Source: CAVTZP01 sp963739245 (lineage in GTDB: Bacteria > Chloroflexota > Dehalococcoidia > Dehalococcoidales > BS750m-G39). From it: a stretch of DNA of 64,000 bases. The first letter of the stretch is position 1. Each line of letters begins with the position of its first letter. The position numbers were made by a program, and so were the translations under genes. The stretch lies in assembly GCA_963739245.1 (NCBI GenBank), contig CAVTZP010000003.1:1-64000 (forward strand), given 5' to 3'. Of this stretch, positions 43,027 through 51,800 are shown one piece after another. The notes beneath the pieces are model-generated. The model saw only the letters and a program-made list of their open reading frames with translations, was not told the origin of the DNA and did not search any database.

Positions 43027-43650
43027 ATGAAAAAGGTCACTGCCATCCGCGCCGGGAGAAGACAGGGGAAGCGGGTAAATGTCTTCTTAGACGGCAGGTT
43101 TGCCTTCAGCCTGGAGACTGAGGTAGCAGTAAAACAGGGCTTAGGGGTGGGACAGGAGCTATCTGAAGGCGACGTTGAGGCACTGACTAGGTCTGACCTA
43201 TTTCAGCGCTGCCTTAATGCTGCCCTTCGCTACCTTGACTACCGGCCGCGGAGCGAAATTGAGCTAAGGGAGCGGCTAAGAAGACGTGGCTTTAATGGTG
43301 ATAATGTGGAGGCAGTGGTAGCCAGGTTGAGGGAGCGAGGGCTGGTGGATGATTTGGCTTTTGCTCAATTCTGGAAGGATAACCGCCAGTCATTTCGCCC
43401 CCGCAGTCGGTGGCTAACCGCCTTAGAGCTAAGGCAAAAGGGAGTGCCTGATGACATCATAAACCAGGTAGTGGCTGATGTTGACGATGAAGATAGCGCC
43501 TATCGGGCAGCCCAGAGCCGGGCTCACCATTTGCCCAGCTCTGACTACCAGGGCTTTCATCATCGGCTGAGCGAATATCTCAAGCGGCGGGGTTTTGGCT
43601 ATAGGGTGATAACTCATACTGTGGAAAGGTTGTGGCAGGAACAGGGGTAG
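43027..43650 (+). CDS. recX: Regulatory protein RecX
   Basis: A 207-residue all-helical modulator that binds RecA filaments and inhibits them. The three-helix repeats are seen as ALRYLDYRPRSEIELRERL, GLVDDLAFAQFWKDNRQ and YLKRRGFGYRVITHTVERL (each given in part). An N-terminal extension of about 55 residues with beta character (GRRQGKRVNVFLDGRFAFSL) is the long form found in Gram-positives. It directly follows recA, which is the usual arrangement. Confidence 0.93.
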   Translation: MKKVTAIRAGRRQGKRVNVFLDGRFAFSLETEVAVKQGLGVGQELSEGDVEALTRSDLFQRCLNAALRYLDYRPRSEIELRERLRRRGFNGDNVEAVVARLRERGLVDDLAFAQFWKDNRQSFRPRSRWLTALELRQKGVPDDIINQVVADVDDEDSAYRAAQSRAHHLPSSDYQGFHHRLSEYLKRRGFGYRVITHTVERLWQEQG

Positions 43651-43712
43651 TATTAGCTATCTATCATCTATTCTCTCAAGGGGGGGAAAGCAAAAAATAA
43701 AGGGGGAGAGAA

Positions 43713-45251
43713 ATGGGAATAGTAGCAACTTTAGGCGTTTTCTTCGGCTTCATCATAGGGGTGGTATTCGGCGGCATGGCTACCTTCCTCTTCAGGAGGA
43801 TGATGCTAAACCGTCAGCTCCGCATTGCCCAGAGGAAAGTAGCCAAAATAACCAGTGAAGTTGAGGCTGGGTCCAAGAATGCAATTAATGAGGCAAAACG
43901 GGAAGCCGAGAAAATCAAGGTAGCCGCTGAGGTCGACAATCGAGAACGGCGCGCCGAACTACAGCGCCAGGAAAACCGCCTGGCACAAAAGACAGAGACT
44001 TTGGAGCGGAAGCAGGAGGGTTTGGAGCAACGGGAGCGCAATCTCGTGACTAAGGAAAAGGAGTCGGATTCCGTTCGCAGTCAACTTGAGGAGACTAAGA
44101 GCCGGCAGCTAAAGCAGCTAGAATTGATTTCAGGCATGTCCACCGCCGAGGCAAAACAAGCCCTGCTTGATAACCTGGAGACTGAGATTAGGAATGAAAC
44201 CTCAAGACGCCTTCGGGAGTGGGAAGCCAAACTAAAAGAGGAAGCCGCTAAGAAAGCCCAAGAGATTCTGTCGCAGGTAATACAGCGTAGTGCCTCCGAG
44301 GTGGTATCGGAAACAACGGTGGCGACTGTCCCCCTCCCCAGTGACGAGATGAAGGGAAGGCTTATCGGGAGGGAGGGACGTAATATAAGAGCCCTGGAGC
44401 AGGCTACCGGGGTTGACCTTATCGTTGATGATACCCCGGAAGCGGTGACCATATCCTCTTTTGACGCGGTGCGGCGAGAGATAGCCCGCCTGGCTTTAAC
44501 CAAGCTTATCCTTGATGGTCGCATCCACCCCGCCCGCATTGAAGAGGTAGTCGCCAAGACTAAGGAGGAGGTGGAGCAAACTATCTATAGCACTGCAGAG
44601 CAGTCGGCTTACCAAACCGGGGTGCACGGGCTGCGCCCTGAGCTACTTAAGCTGCTGGGGCGGCTTAAGTACCGCACCAGCTATGGACAGAATGTGTTAG
44701 CCCACTCCATTGAAGTTGCCTACCTCGCGGGCATGATTGCCGGGGAACTGGGGGCTAATGTTACCATCGCCAAGAGAGCCGGGCTGCTTCATGACATTGG
44801 CAAAGCGGTAGACAGGGAGGTGGAAGGCTCTCATGCCGCCATCGGAGCTGACCTGGTTAAGCAATGGGATAAATCCCCTGAGGTTGTCCAGGGCATCGCT
44901 GAGCACCACCTTGAGACTGAGACTACCGGCATCTGGGGCTTTATTGTGGCGGCGGCTGATGCCATTAGTAGTGCCAGACCGGGGGCAAGGCGTGAGTCTC
45001 TGGAACATTACCTGAAGCGGCTGAAGGCACTGGAGGATATAGCCAATGGCTTCAAGGGAGTGGAAAAGTCCTATGCCATTCAAGCCGGCCGTGAGATTCG
45101 CATCCTGGTTAAGCCGGAGGAGATTGATGACCTTGGGGCAATGAGGCTCGCCCGGGACATCGTTAAGAAGATAGAGGAGGGTCTGGAGTATCCAGGGCAA
45201 ATAAAGGTTACCGTACTCAGGGAGACAAGAGCCACAGATTATGCAAAGTAG
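43713..45251 (+). CDS. rny: Ribonuclease Y
   Basis: A 512-residue membrane-anchored endoribonuclease that starts mRNA decay. An N-terminal helix (about 5-27) is followed by a long coiled coil (about 40-200, EAKREAEKIKVAAE type), the KH domain with GRLIGREGRNIRALEQATG near residue 212, and the HD domain with the HSIEVAYLAG and LLHDIGKA metal motifs near 330-355. Length and domain order are standard. Confidence 0.97.
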   Translation: MGIVATLGVFFGFIIGVVFGGMATFLFRRMMLNRQLRIAQRKVAKITSEVEAGSKNAINEAKREAEKIKVAAEVDNRERRAELQRQENRLAQKTETLERKQEGLEQRERNLVTKEKESDSVRSQLEETKSRQLKQLELISGMSTAEAKQALLDNLETEIRNETSRRLREWEAKLKEEAAKKAQEILSQVIQRSASEVVSETTVATVPLPSDEMKGRLIGREGRNIRALEQATGVDLIVDDTPEAVTISSFDAVRREIARLALTKLILDGRIHPARIEEVVAKTKEEVEQTIYSTAEQSAYQTGVHGLRPELLKLLGRLKYRTSYGQNVLAHSIEVAYLAGMIAGELGANVTIAKRAGLLHDIGKAVDREVEGSHAAIGADLVKQWDKSPEVVQGIAEHHLETETTGIWGFIVAAADAISSARPGARRESLEHYLKRLKALEDIANGFKGVEKSYAIQAGREIRILVKPEEIDDLGAMRLARDIVKKIEEGLEYPGQIKVTVLRETRATDYAK

Positions 45252-45259
45252 GAAAGATA

Positions 45260-46021
45260 GTGCTGATACTAGCAATAGGTGACCTCGTGGGCAGACCTGG
45301 TAGGAGGGCGATAAGCCAGCTTTTACCAGGTCTGCGTCAGCAATATGGTTTAGACCTGGTTATTGCCAACGCTGAGAATGCCGCCGGCGGCGTGGGGCTA
45401 ACCTTAGCCACCGCCAAGGAGCTACTCAATAGCGGCGTTGACGTATTGACCTCAGGTAACCACATATGGGCGCAGAAGGAAATCATCCCCTACCTTGATA
45501 GTGATATGCCCATCATTCGCCCCTTAAATTACCCCCCGGGGGTGCCGGGTAAAGGGTATTTAGTCACTAGGGGGGTGGCAGTAGTTAACCTGATTGGCCG
45601 AACCTTTATCGGCGATTTTGATTGCCCATTTCGGGCTATGGACCAACTCTTGGCCAAGCTTGAGCCGCTAATTATCATTGTTGATTTCCACGCTGAGGCA
45701 ACATCAGAAAAGGTGGCAATGGGAAGGTATCTGGACGGGAGGGTCAGCGCTGTGCTCGGCACCCATACCCATGTCGGGACTATTGATGCCCAGTTACTGC
45801 CTCATGGCACTGCCTATGTCACCGATATCGGCATGAGCGGTCCCATAGACTCGGTTATCGGTGATGACGCCGAGGCGGTAATTCAGCGCTTCTTGACCCA
45901 GATGCCCCATCGTTTAGGGGTGGGTAAGGGTAAAACTGCCCTTAACGCTATATTGCTTAAGGTGGCTGATGACACGGGCCGGGCAATAAGCATTGAACGA
46001 ATCTACCGGGAGGTGCAATAG
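45260..46021 (+). CDS. ymdB: YmdB-like metallophosphoesterase (TIGR00282)
   Basis: A 253-residue calcineurin-like phosphodiesterase. Metal-binding motifs are GDLVGRPGRRA near residue 7, ANAENAAGG near 36, GNHIWAQKE near 66, DFHAEATSEK near 148 and GTHTHVGT near 173. In Bacillus, YmdB cleaves 2',3'-cAMP and interacts with RNase Y; the order rny-ymdB is conserved here too. Start is GTG at 45260, eight bases after the rny stop. Confidence 0.92.
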   Translation: MLILAIGDLVGRPGRRAISQLLPGLRQQYGLDLVIANAENAAGGVGLTLATAKELLNSGVDVLTSGNHIWAQKEIIPYLDSDMPIIRPLNYPPGVPGKGYLVTRGVAVVNLIGRTFIGDFDCPFRAMDQLLAKLEPLIIIVDFHAEATSEKVAMGRYLDGRVSAVLGTHTHVGTIDAQLLPHGTAYVTDIGMSGPIDSVIGDDAEAVIQRFLTQMPHRLGVGKGKTALNAILLKVADDTGRAISIERIYREVQ

Positions 46022-46023
46022 TA

Positions 46024-46869
46024 ATGAGCCGGGCAGACCTACATATCCACTCCATCGCCTCTGACGGTAAGCTCACCCCGGCAGATATTGTCCGGGAGGC
46101 AGCGGGGCGGGGGTTAAGCTTTATCGCCCTGACCGACCATGACAGTATAGACGGGATTGTCTCCGCCCAGGCCGCCGCTTGTGCCTTTACCGGGCTAAAG
46201 GTTATACCCGGCGTTGAAATCAGCACCGATATCCCTCATAATGAGATTCATATCCTCGGCTACTTCATAGATTATACCGACCCTGAGTTTAACGCCGCCC
46301 TGCAGAAGTTTAAAAACTCCCGACTTCAGCGAGGACAAAAGATGGTGGCGAAACTGAAGAGGCTGGGTATCAATATTGACTGGCAGCGGGTTATGGAGAT
46401 AGCCAGCGGTAGCTCTATCGGCCGTCCCCATATTGCCCAAGCCATGCTAGAAAAGGGTTATATTACCTCATTTAAGCAGGCATTTACCGAATATCTGGGC
46501 CACGACCGCCCGGCCTATGTTGCGCGGGAAAAGATGACCCCCACCGAGGCAGTGGCGCTAATAATTAAAGCTAAAGGGCTGCCAGTGCTCGCCCACCCGT
46601 TGACCCTCACTGACCCGGAGGCGATGACTATGGAGCTAAAGGCAGGCGGGCTGGTCGGGATTGAAGCCTACTATAACGGCTATACCTCAGAGGAAGTCGA
46701 TAGACTGGTAACAATTGCCGATAGACACGGGCTTATTGCCACCGGTGGTAGTGACTACCACGGTCTTGACCCCACCGAGACTGCCATTGGTGGCACTGAT
46801 TTGCCAATGGCTGCCGTGGAGCGACTGATAGCCCTGGCGAAACAGAGAAACCCCAAACTCAGGTTATGA
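46024..46869 (+). CDS. PHP domain phosphoesterase (RNase AM/YciV-like)
   Basis: A 281-residue PHP-fold protein with the metal clusters DLHIHSIASDG near residue 5, ALTDHDSIDG near 38, GVEIS near 66 and GSDYHG near 240. This type includes 5'-3' exonucleases acting on short RNA and 3',5'-nucleotide phosphates. With rny and ymdB just upstream, a role in RNA turnover is likely. Start is ATG at 46024, two bases after the ymdB stop. Confidence 0.9.
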   Translation: MSRADLHIHSIASDGKLTPADIVREAAGRGLSFIALTDHDSIDGIVSAQAAACAFTGLKVIPGVEISTDIPHNEIHILGYFIDYTDPEFNAALQKFKNSRLQRGQKMVAKLKRLGINIDWQRVMEIASGSSIGRPHIAQAMLEKGYITSFKQAFTEYLGHDRPAYVAREKMTPTEAVALIIKAKGLPVLAHPLTLTDPEAMTMELKAGGLVGIEAYYNGYTSEEVDRLVTIADRHGLIATGGSDYHGLDPTETAIGGTDLPMAAVERLIALAKQRNPKLRL

Positions 46870-46878
46870 AGGGAGCTT

Positions 46879-47569
46879 ATGGCGATTAATTTTGTCCTAT
46901 TACTATTAGGCAGCTATCTCCTCGGTTCAGTTCCCGCGGCTTATTTGGCCGCCAGGTGGTCGCGGGGAATAGACATCAGGCGATACGGCAGCGGTAATGT
47001 CGGCGCGACAAATGTATTAGCCACTGTTTCTAAGCGGTGGGCTATCCCCGTAATCGTTTTTGACCTGGTCAAAGGAATGGTAGTTATCTATATTGCCAAA
47101 TTGATAGGCTTGGAAGTTTACCAGCAAGTCATGGTCGGCATAGCGGTTATCGTCGGGCATAACTGGCCAGTTTTTCTCCGCTTCAGTGGCGGCAGAGGTG
47201 TTTTGACTACCGTGGGCGTGCTTCTTTTCTTAGCACCGTGGCTGACGCTGATATTACTAGCTGTTGCCTTCCTTTTTACTCCCTTCCGACAGCTATCTCT
47301 GGGGACACTAGTGGCCGCGGCAGCTTATGCCCCTGTGTAGCTGGTTCCTTAGTCAGCCCTTTGGCATTAAAGAGCCCCTATCAATATCTCTAGGTTTCTT
47401 GGCTATATTCCTGCTAGTGGTCATAAGGCGACTAACCGCGCCCAAGACCTCGGTTACTGCCTCGGTGCCTCCCCACCAGCTCCTGCTTAACCGACTGCTC
47501 TTTGACCGTGACATAAGGGATAGGGAAGCCTGGTTACATCGGCAGCCTCTCAAGCAAAGAGGGAAATAA
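46879..47569 (+). CDS. plsY: Glycerol-3-phosphate acyltransferase PlsY (copy 2), frameshifted
   Basis: A second PlsY. The first frame holds the motifs GSVPAAYLAARW, GSGNVGATNV and GHNWPVFLRFSGGRGVLTT. It hits a stop at 47338-47340. Removing one C from the CCCC run at 47330-47333 joins it to the next frame, which begins with LCSWFLSQPFG and ends at 47569, giving about 229 residues. The C-terminal part includes another helix and a longer polar tail than copy 1. An extra C in a homopolymer suggests a sequence error. The copy lies at the end of the recA-led run. Confidence 0.86.
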
Positions 47570-47654
47570 GGGGAGGGTTAACCCTAACAAACTGGGTCTA
47601 GATAGGAGATATTATGTCGCCGGTTAGCCTAAGTTACGGGGGAATCTCTTCAGC

Positions 47655-49228
47655 CTAGGCTTGTCCGTATTTCTCGCGGAGAAGCCTCCGCAGGACCTTG
47701 CCGGTAGAGGTCTTGGGCAGTTCCTCTTTAACAAAGATTACCGAGGTCGGGCGCTTATAGCCGGCCAGCCGGGAATGGCAGAAGTTAAAAACCTCCTCCT
47801 CGGTGGCAGTTTCCCTCGGCTTAAGCCTGACTATAGCCCGGACCTGCTGCCCCCATTCCGGGTCCTTGACCCCAATCACCGCCGCCTCTTCAACCTTGGG
47901 GTGGGAGTAAAGGACGCTCTCCACTTCATCAGGGCCGATGTTCTCGCCGCCTCTGACAATAACATCGTCGCCCCGGCCGGTAAGATAGATATAGCCCTCT
48001 TCATCCTTATAACCCATATCGCCGGTGCGATACCAGCCGTCGGCGGTAAAAGCTTCCTTCGTCTTCGCCTCATCCTTCCAGTAGCCCTTCATCACCCTGG
48101 GGCCGCGGACGACAATCTCGCCAAGCTTACCCGGCGGCAACGGCTGACCCGCCTCATTCCGAACCTGAATCTCCACATCGCCTACCGGCAGGCCGATGGA
48201 GGAGGCAAGCCTCCTTAACTTCTTTTCCCTCTCCGCCTCACTCTCCTTACCGGTGATTACCTGGTCTTCCGCTCTAAGCGCAGCTATGGTGGAAGAGGTC
48301 TCGGTACCACCAAAGGCATTAATCAGGGCTCTACCGGGGAAGCGCTCTATAGTTTTCTTCAGCACCTCATAAGGACAGGCAGCGGCACCATAGGTTACCA
48401 CCCGCACGCGGGAAAGGTCATATTTATCAAAGTCCGGGCTGTCAACAATTCGCTTGAGCATGGTGGGTACTAACATCACCCGGGTGGCCTTCTCCCCCTG
48501 CACCATCTCAAACCACTCCTTCTCCTCAAACTGCCGCATCAAGGCGATAGTCCTGCCCCCGTAGATGCTAGCCATCAATGCCTGCATTCCGGCCACATGG
48601 TAGAGGGGCATGCACAGCAAATTTGTCTCGGCGGGTGCCTCAATACTGGGGGGCTCAACACTGGTCAGGACGTAGGTGCTATAGGAATTGCTATCCTGGG
48701 GGACTCCCTTGGGGAAGCCGGTGGTCCCGGCGGTAAACATGAGGATGACGGTATCTTCATCACTACCTGAGCAAAGGTCTTTTCCTCTGGCGAGCCTGCG
48801 GCGATAAGCTCATCATAGCTCAGCATCCCCCTGTACTCGCCACCAATGACAATGAAATGCTTCACCGAGGTGAGTTTAGGTTTAACGCTTTTCACCATAT
48901 CAGCATAGCGGCTGCCGACAAAAAGAATTTTAGGCTCAGCCTTATTTACCAGGTAGATTAGCTCCTCCTCCCTTATTCTAAAGTTCAGAGGGACGAAGAT
49001 ACCACCTAACTTCACCGTAGCAAAGCAAGCCTCTACATACTCATTGCAGTTAACCTCAATGATGGCGGCTCGCTCCCCCTTTTTTAACCCAAGTCGGCTT
49101 AGAGAATCAGCCAGGCGGTTTACCCTCTCCTTGAGCTGGGCATAGCTAAATCGTTTGCCTTCAAAAGCGATAGCCGTTCTCTCCGGAACCAGCATCGCCG
49201 ATAGGTCAAGAAACTCCGTTATAACCAT
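47655..49228 (-). CDS. AMP-forming acyl-CoA ligase, frameshifted
   Basis: A class I adenylate-forming enzyme (about 524 residues when joined) that activates a carboxylic acid with ATP and attaches it to CoA. The N-terminal part (49228 down to about 48765) has the FAYAQLKERVNRLA-type opening. One base is missing near 48765, after which the other frame gives the P-loop FTAGTTGFPKGVP, INAFGGTETSS, the hinge GEIVVRGP, YRTGDMG and the C-terminal catalytic Lys in PKTSTGKVLRR. The substrate is likely a medium- or branched-chain or aromatic acid. It is the last gene of an operon with a sirtuin and two crotonases. Confidence 0.87.
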
Positions 49229-49240
49229 TCTCTATCTCCG

Positions 49241-50026
49241 TCAAATACCAGCTTTTTCTTTCACCTTGTCTACTATTTTGGACATTGCTTCCCCCGCCCT
49301 AGCCCTGATGAGGACGCTAGCCTCCCCGTCCATCGGGGTAGAGCTGAGGTTGATGATGACCAGTTTGGCTCCGGCTTGATGGGCATAGATAGGCATATAG
49401 GCCGCCGGGTAGACAATTAGGGTCGAGCCAATGACAATAAACAGGTCAGAGTTAAGCGAGCGGCGGCTCGCTTCCTCAAGCACGTCTTGTGGTAAAGCTT
49501 CGCCAAAGAAGACGGCGTTGGGCTTGAGTAGTCCGTGACAATCCTCGCAGTCGGGGATTTCCTCGCCCTTGTCCAGCCTGACTTTAATCTGCTCAAAAGG
49601 ATATTGCCGACCACAGCTTAAGCAAACTGCCTGCTGCATATTACCATGGAGCTCAAAGACCATTTCTGCGGGCACCCCCGCCTTCTGGTGAAGGTTATCC
49701 ACATTCTGGGTGATGACACAATCAAGCCTGCCCAGTTGATGAAGCTCGGCAATAGCGTAGTGGGCGAGGTTTGGCTCAGCCAGGGTAGTTAGATGCCCCT
49801 CCCCGAGCATCTGCCACTGCTTTCTCCTCGCCTCAGGGTCGGCGACGAACTTCTGATAGGTGAAGTCATCGGGGTCAAACCGGCTCCAGATTCCACCGGG
49901 ACTGCGAAAGTCGGGAATCCCCGATTCAGTGCTAATGCCAGCGCCAGTGAAGACCACAATCTTTTTGGCGCCGATAATCAGACTAGCCACCCTATCAGCC
50001 AGGGTATCCAAGCTCGGTTCCGTCAA
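49241..50026 (-). CDS. cobB: NAD-dependent protein deacylase (sirtuin)
   Basis: A 261-residue sirtuin that removes acyl groups from lysine using NAD+. The NAD motif GAGISTESGIPDFRSPGG is near residue 27, the catalytic His in TQNVDNLHQKAG near 105, and the zinc ligands in CLSCG and CEDC near 134 and 160. It lies 12 bases before an acyl-CoA ligase gene. Sirtuins reactivate such ligases in other bacteria by deacylating their catalytic Lys, so the pairing is probably functional. Confidence 0.94.
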   Translation of the reverse strand: MTEPSLDTLADRVASLIIGAKKIVVFTGAGISTESGIPDFRSPGGIWSRFDPDDFTYQKFVADPEARRKQWQMLGEGHLTTLAEPNLAHYAIAELHQLGRLDCVITQNVDNLHQKAGVPAEMVFELHGNMQQAVCLSCGRQYPFEQIKVRLDKGEEIPDCEDCHGLLKPNAVFFGEALPQDVLEEASRRSLNSDLFIVIGSTLIVYPAAYMPIYAHQAGAKLVIINLSSTPMDGEASVLIRARAGEAMSKIVDKVKEKAGI

Positions 50027-50041
50027 TAATTTCCTCCTATC

Positions 50042-50758
50042 TCAGCATAATGAGGCGACTAGTCTCGCCTCAAGCTCCAGCCCCTGTCCCAAATTAAGGT
50101 CAAGCCCCCTAATAATAGCCTGCTTAGCATAGCTTACCGCCATGGGGTCAAATTGGGCAATCTTCCCGGCCAGCCTCTCAGCTTCTGCCAGCAACTCACT
50201 TCGGGGTACCACCCGGTTAACCAGTTTAAGGTGATATGCCTCCTCAGCCTTAATCCACCGCCCCGATAGCAGTATCTCCAACGCCTTAGCCATGCCGACT
50301 ACTCGGGGTAGGGTCTGGCTGCCGCCAGCGGCTGGGATTATGCCTAACCCCGGCTCAGGCAAACCGAATTGGGCATCCTCTGACGCCAGCCTGATATCAC
50401 AGCACAGGGCTATCTCTATCCCCGAACCCAAAACATAGCCGTGAACGGCGGCAATCAGCGGCTTGGTAATGCCCAAGAAAAGCCCCCAGACATCCCGCTC
50501 CCAGCGCGCCTGCCGGGCAATTATGGGGGAGGGGGCGGCTAAAAATTCAGTAAGGTCAGCGCCAGCACAGAACGCCCTCTCCCCGGCACCCCGAAATATG
50601 CCGACCCTAACCTCAGGGTCATCCTTGAACGCGCCTAGCACCTGGTAAAGCTCATCCCTCATCCTGAGGTTATAGGCGTTCAAGGCATGAGGTCGGTTGA
50701 GGGTAACATAGGCTAAACTATTCTTCTTTTCGTAGATAATGGTCTCAAAATTGCTCAT
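50042..50758 (-). CDS. Enoyl-CoA hydratase/isomerase family protein (crotonase 1)
   Basis: A 238-residue crotonase-fold enzyme acting on a CoA thioester. It has GAGERAFCAGADLTEFLA (oxyanion-hole part), HGYVLGSGIEIALCCDIRLAS and FGLPEPGLGIIPAAGGSQTLPR, where a Glu at the second position of the LPEPGLG segment is one catalytic candidate. The exact reaction (hydration, isomerisation or decarboxylation) cannot be told. It follows crotonase 2 by nine bases and precedes the sirtuin by 15. Confidence 0.9.
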   Translation of the reverse strand: MSNFETIIYEKKNSLAYVTLNRPHALNAYNLRMRDELYQVLGAFKDDPEVRVGIFRGAGERAFCAGADLTEFLAAPSPIIARQARWERDVWGLFLGITKPLIAAVHGYVLGSGIEIALCCDIRLASEDAQFGLPEPGLGIIPAAGGSQTLPRVVGMAKALEILLSGRWIKAEEAYHLKLVNRVVPRSELLAEAERLAGKIAQFDPMAVSYAKQAIIRGLDLNLGQGLELEARLVASLC

Positions 50759-50767
50759 TTGAATTAT

Positions 50768-51520
50768 TTATTGCCCCTTGAACTTGGGGGGTCTCTTCTT
50801 CAGGAAGGCAGTGACGCCTTCTGTCCGGTCAGCCGTGGTATGAACTAAGAAGTAAAGGTCAGCCTCAAGGCGAAGCCCCTGCTCCTGAGTTAAGTCCAGC
50901 CCTTTATTTATCGCCTCCTTAATAAACCTCAGGGCAATGGGGGCTTTAGCCGCGATGGTTCGGGCTAAATCCTCAGTTTCGGCGGCTAGATTTGCCCCCT
51001 TAACCACCTTACTGACCAGCCCAATCCTAAGCGCCTCCTCAGCAGTTATAATTTCAGCGGTAAGGATTAACTCCAGGGCTTTGCCCCGACCCACGATACG
51101 CGGCAGCCTTTGTGTGCCACCATCAAAAGGGATAAGCCCCTGAGCTACCTGGGGGAAGCCAAATTTCGCCTTATCTGAAGCCAGCCTGATATCGCAGCTC
51201 AAGGCTAGCTCCAGCCCCTGCCCCAGGGCATCCCCATTTATGGCAGCAATAACCGGCTTCTCAACGGCGGCTATAGCACGGGCAGGAGTATAGCCAATGC
51301 TTAATTTCTCTGGCTCAAGCCCGCTGCCACTACAGAAGGCTTTATTTCCGGCTCCAGTAATAGTAACCACATAAATATCATCATCCTGATTTACCTTGAG
51401 GCAAATATCCTCCAGCTCCTTAGCTAGCTTGAGGTTGATGCTGTTACCAGCCTCAGGACGGTTAAGGGTTATATCGCCGATGTGGTCTTTTTTGGTGTAG
51501 ATAACTGTAGAATGTGGCAT
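50768..51520 (-). CDS. Enoyl-CoA hydratase/isomerase family protein (crotonase 2)
   Basis: A 250-residue crotonase. ATG 51520 (MPHSTVIYTKK) is chosen because the promoter -10 box lies across the upstream ATG at 51544, and a still longer frame starts inside a repeat. Motifs are GAGNKAFCSGSGLEPEK, NGDALGQGLELALSCDIRLAS and FGFPQVAQGLIPFDGGTQRLPR, where the usual Glu of the LPE motif is Gln-like in FPQVA, so the catalytic residue may be altered. It is the first gene of a four-gene acyl-CoA operon. Confidence 0.89.
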   Translation of the reverse strand: MPHSTVIYTKKDHIGDITLNRPEAGNSINLKLAKELEDICLKVNQDDDIYVVTITGAGNKAFCSGSGLEPEKLSIGYTPARAIAAVEKPVIAAINGDALGQGLELALSCDIRLASDKAKFGFPQVAQGLIPFDGGTQRLPRIVGRGKALELILTAEIITAEEALRIGLVSKVVKGANLAAETEDLARTIAAKAPIALRFIKEAINKGLDLTQEQGLRLEADLYFLVHTTADRTEGVTAFLKKRPPKFKGQ

Positions 51521-51542
51521 AGGCTCGGTTCCCCAGCCACCC

Positions 51543-51571
51543 ATCTTAACTGACTTGGCTTTTAGCGTCAA
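51543..51571 (-). promoter_or_regulatory. Promoter of the acyl-CoA operon
   Basis: On the minus strand TTGACG (51571-51566), a 17-base spacer and TAAGAT (51548-51543). It lies just outside repeat G. Confidence 0.6.
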
Positions 51572-51589
51572 GAAGAGATTGTTTTTCAA

Positions 51590-51800
51590 CCTCACCCCCC
51601 TTTGTCCCCCCTCCCGGGAGAAATTTCTAAATCCTAATATCTAAACTCTAAACAGGCACGAATTATATCATTTAGTATTTCGGATTTCGTGCTTTGAGTT
51701 TCTAATGAAGGGGGTCAGGGGGATAGGTCACCATATAAAGCTAAAGTGGGTTCCCTGAAAAATCAAAGATTTTTTAGGGTGCTGAGGGGGATAGGTTTCT
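51590..51800. repeat. Composite repeat copy G
   Basis: Contains an edge CAACCTCACCCCCC, a pair of imperfect arms around 51638-51664 and 51682-51706 (GCACGAA and TTCGTGC inside), and the segment GGTCACCATATAAAGCTAAA with an AAAATCAAAGATTTTT hairpin near 51760-51776 that recurs in copy I. Its right end forms the last codons of the endonuclease gene. Confidence 0.75.
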
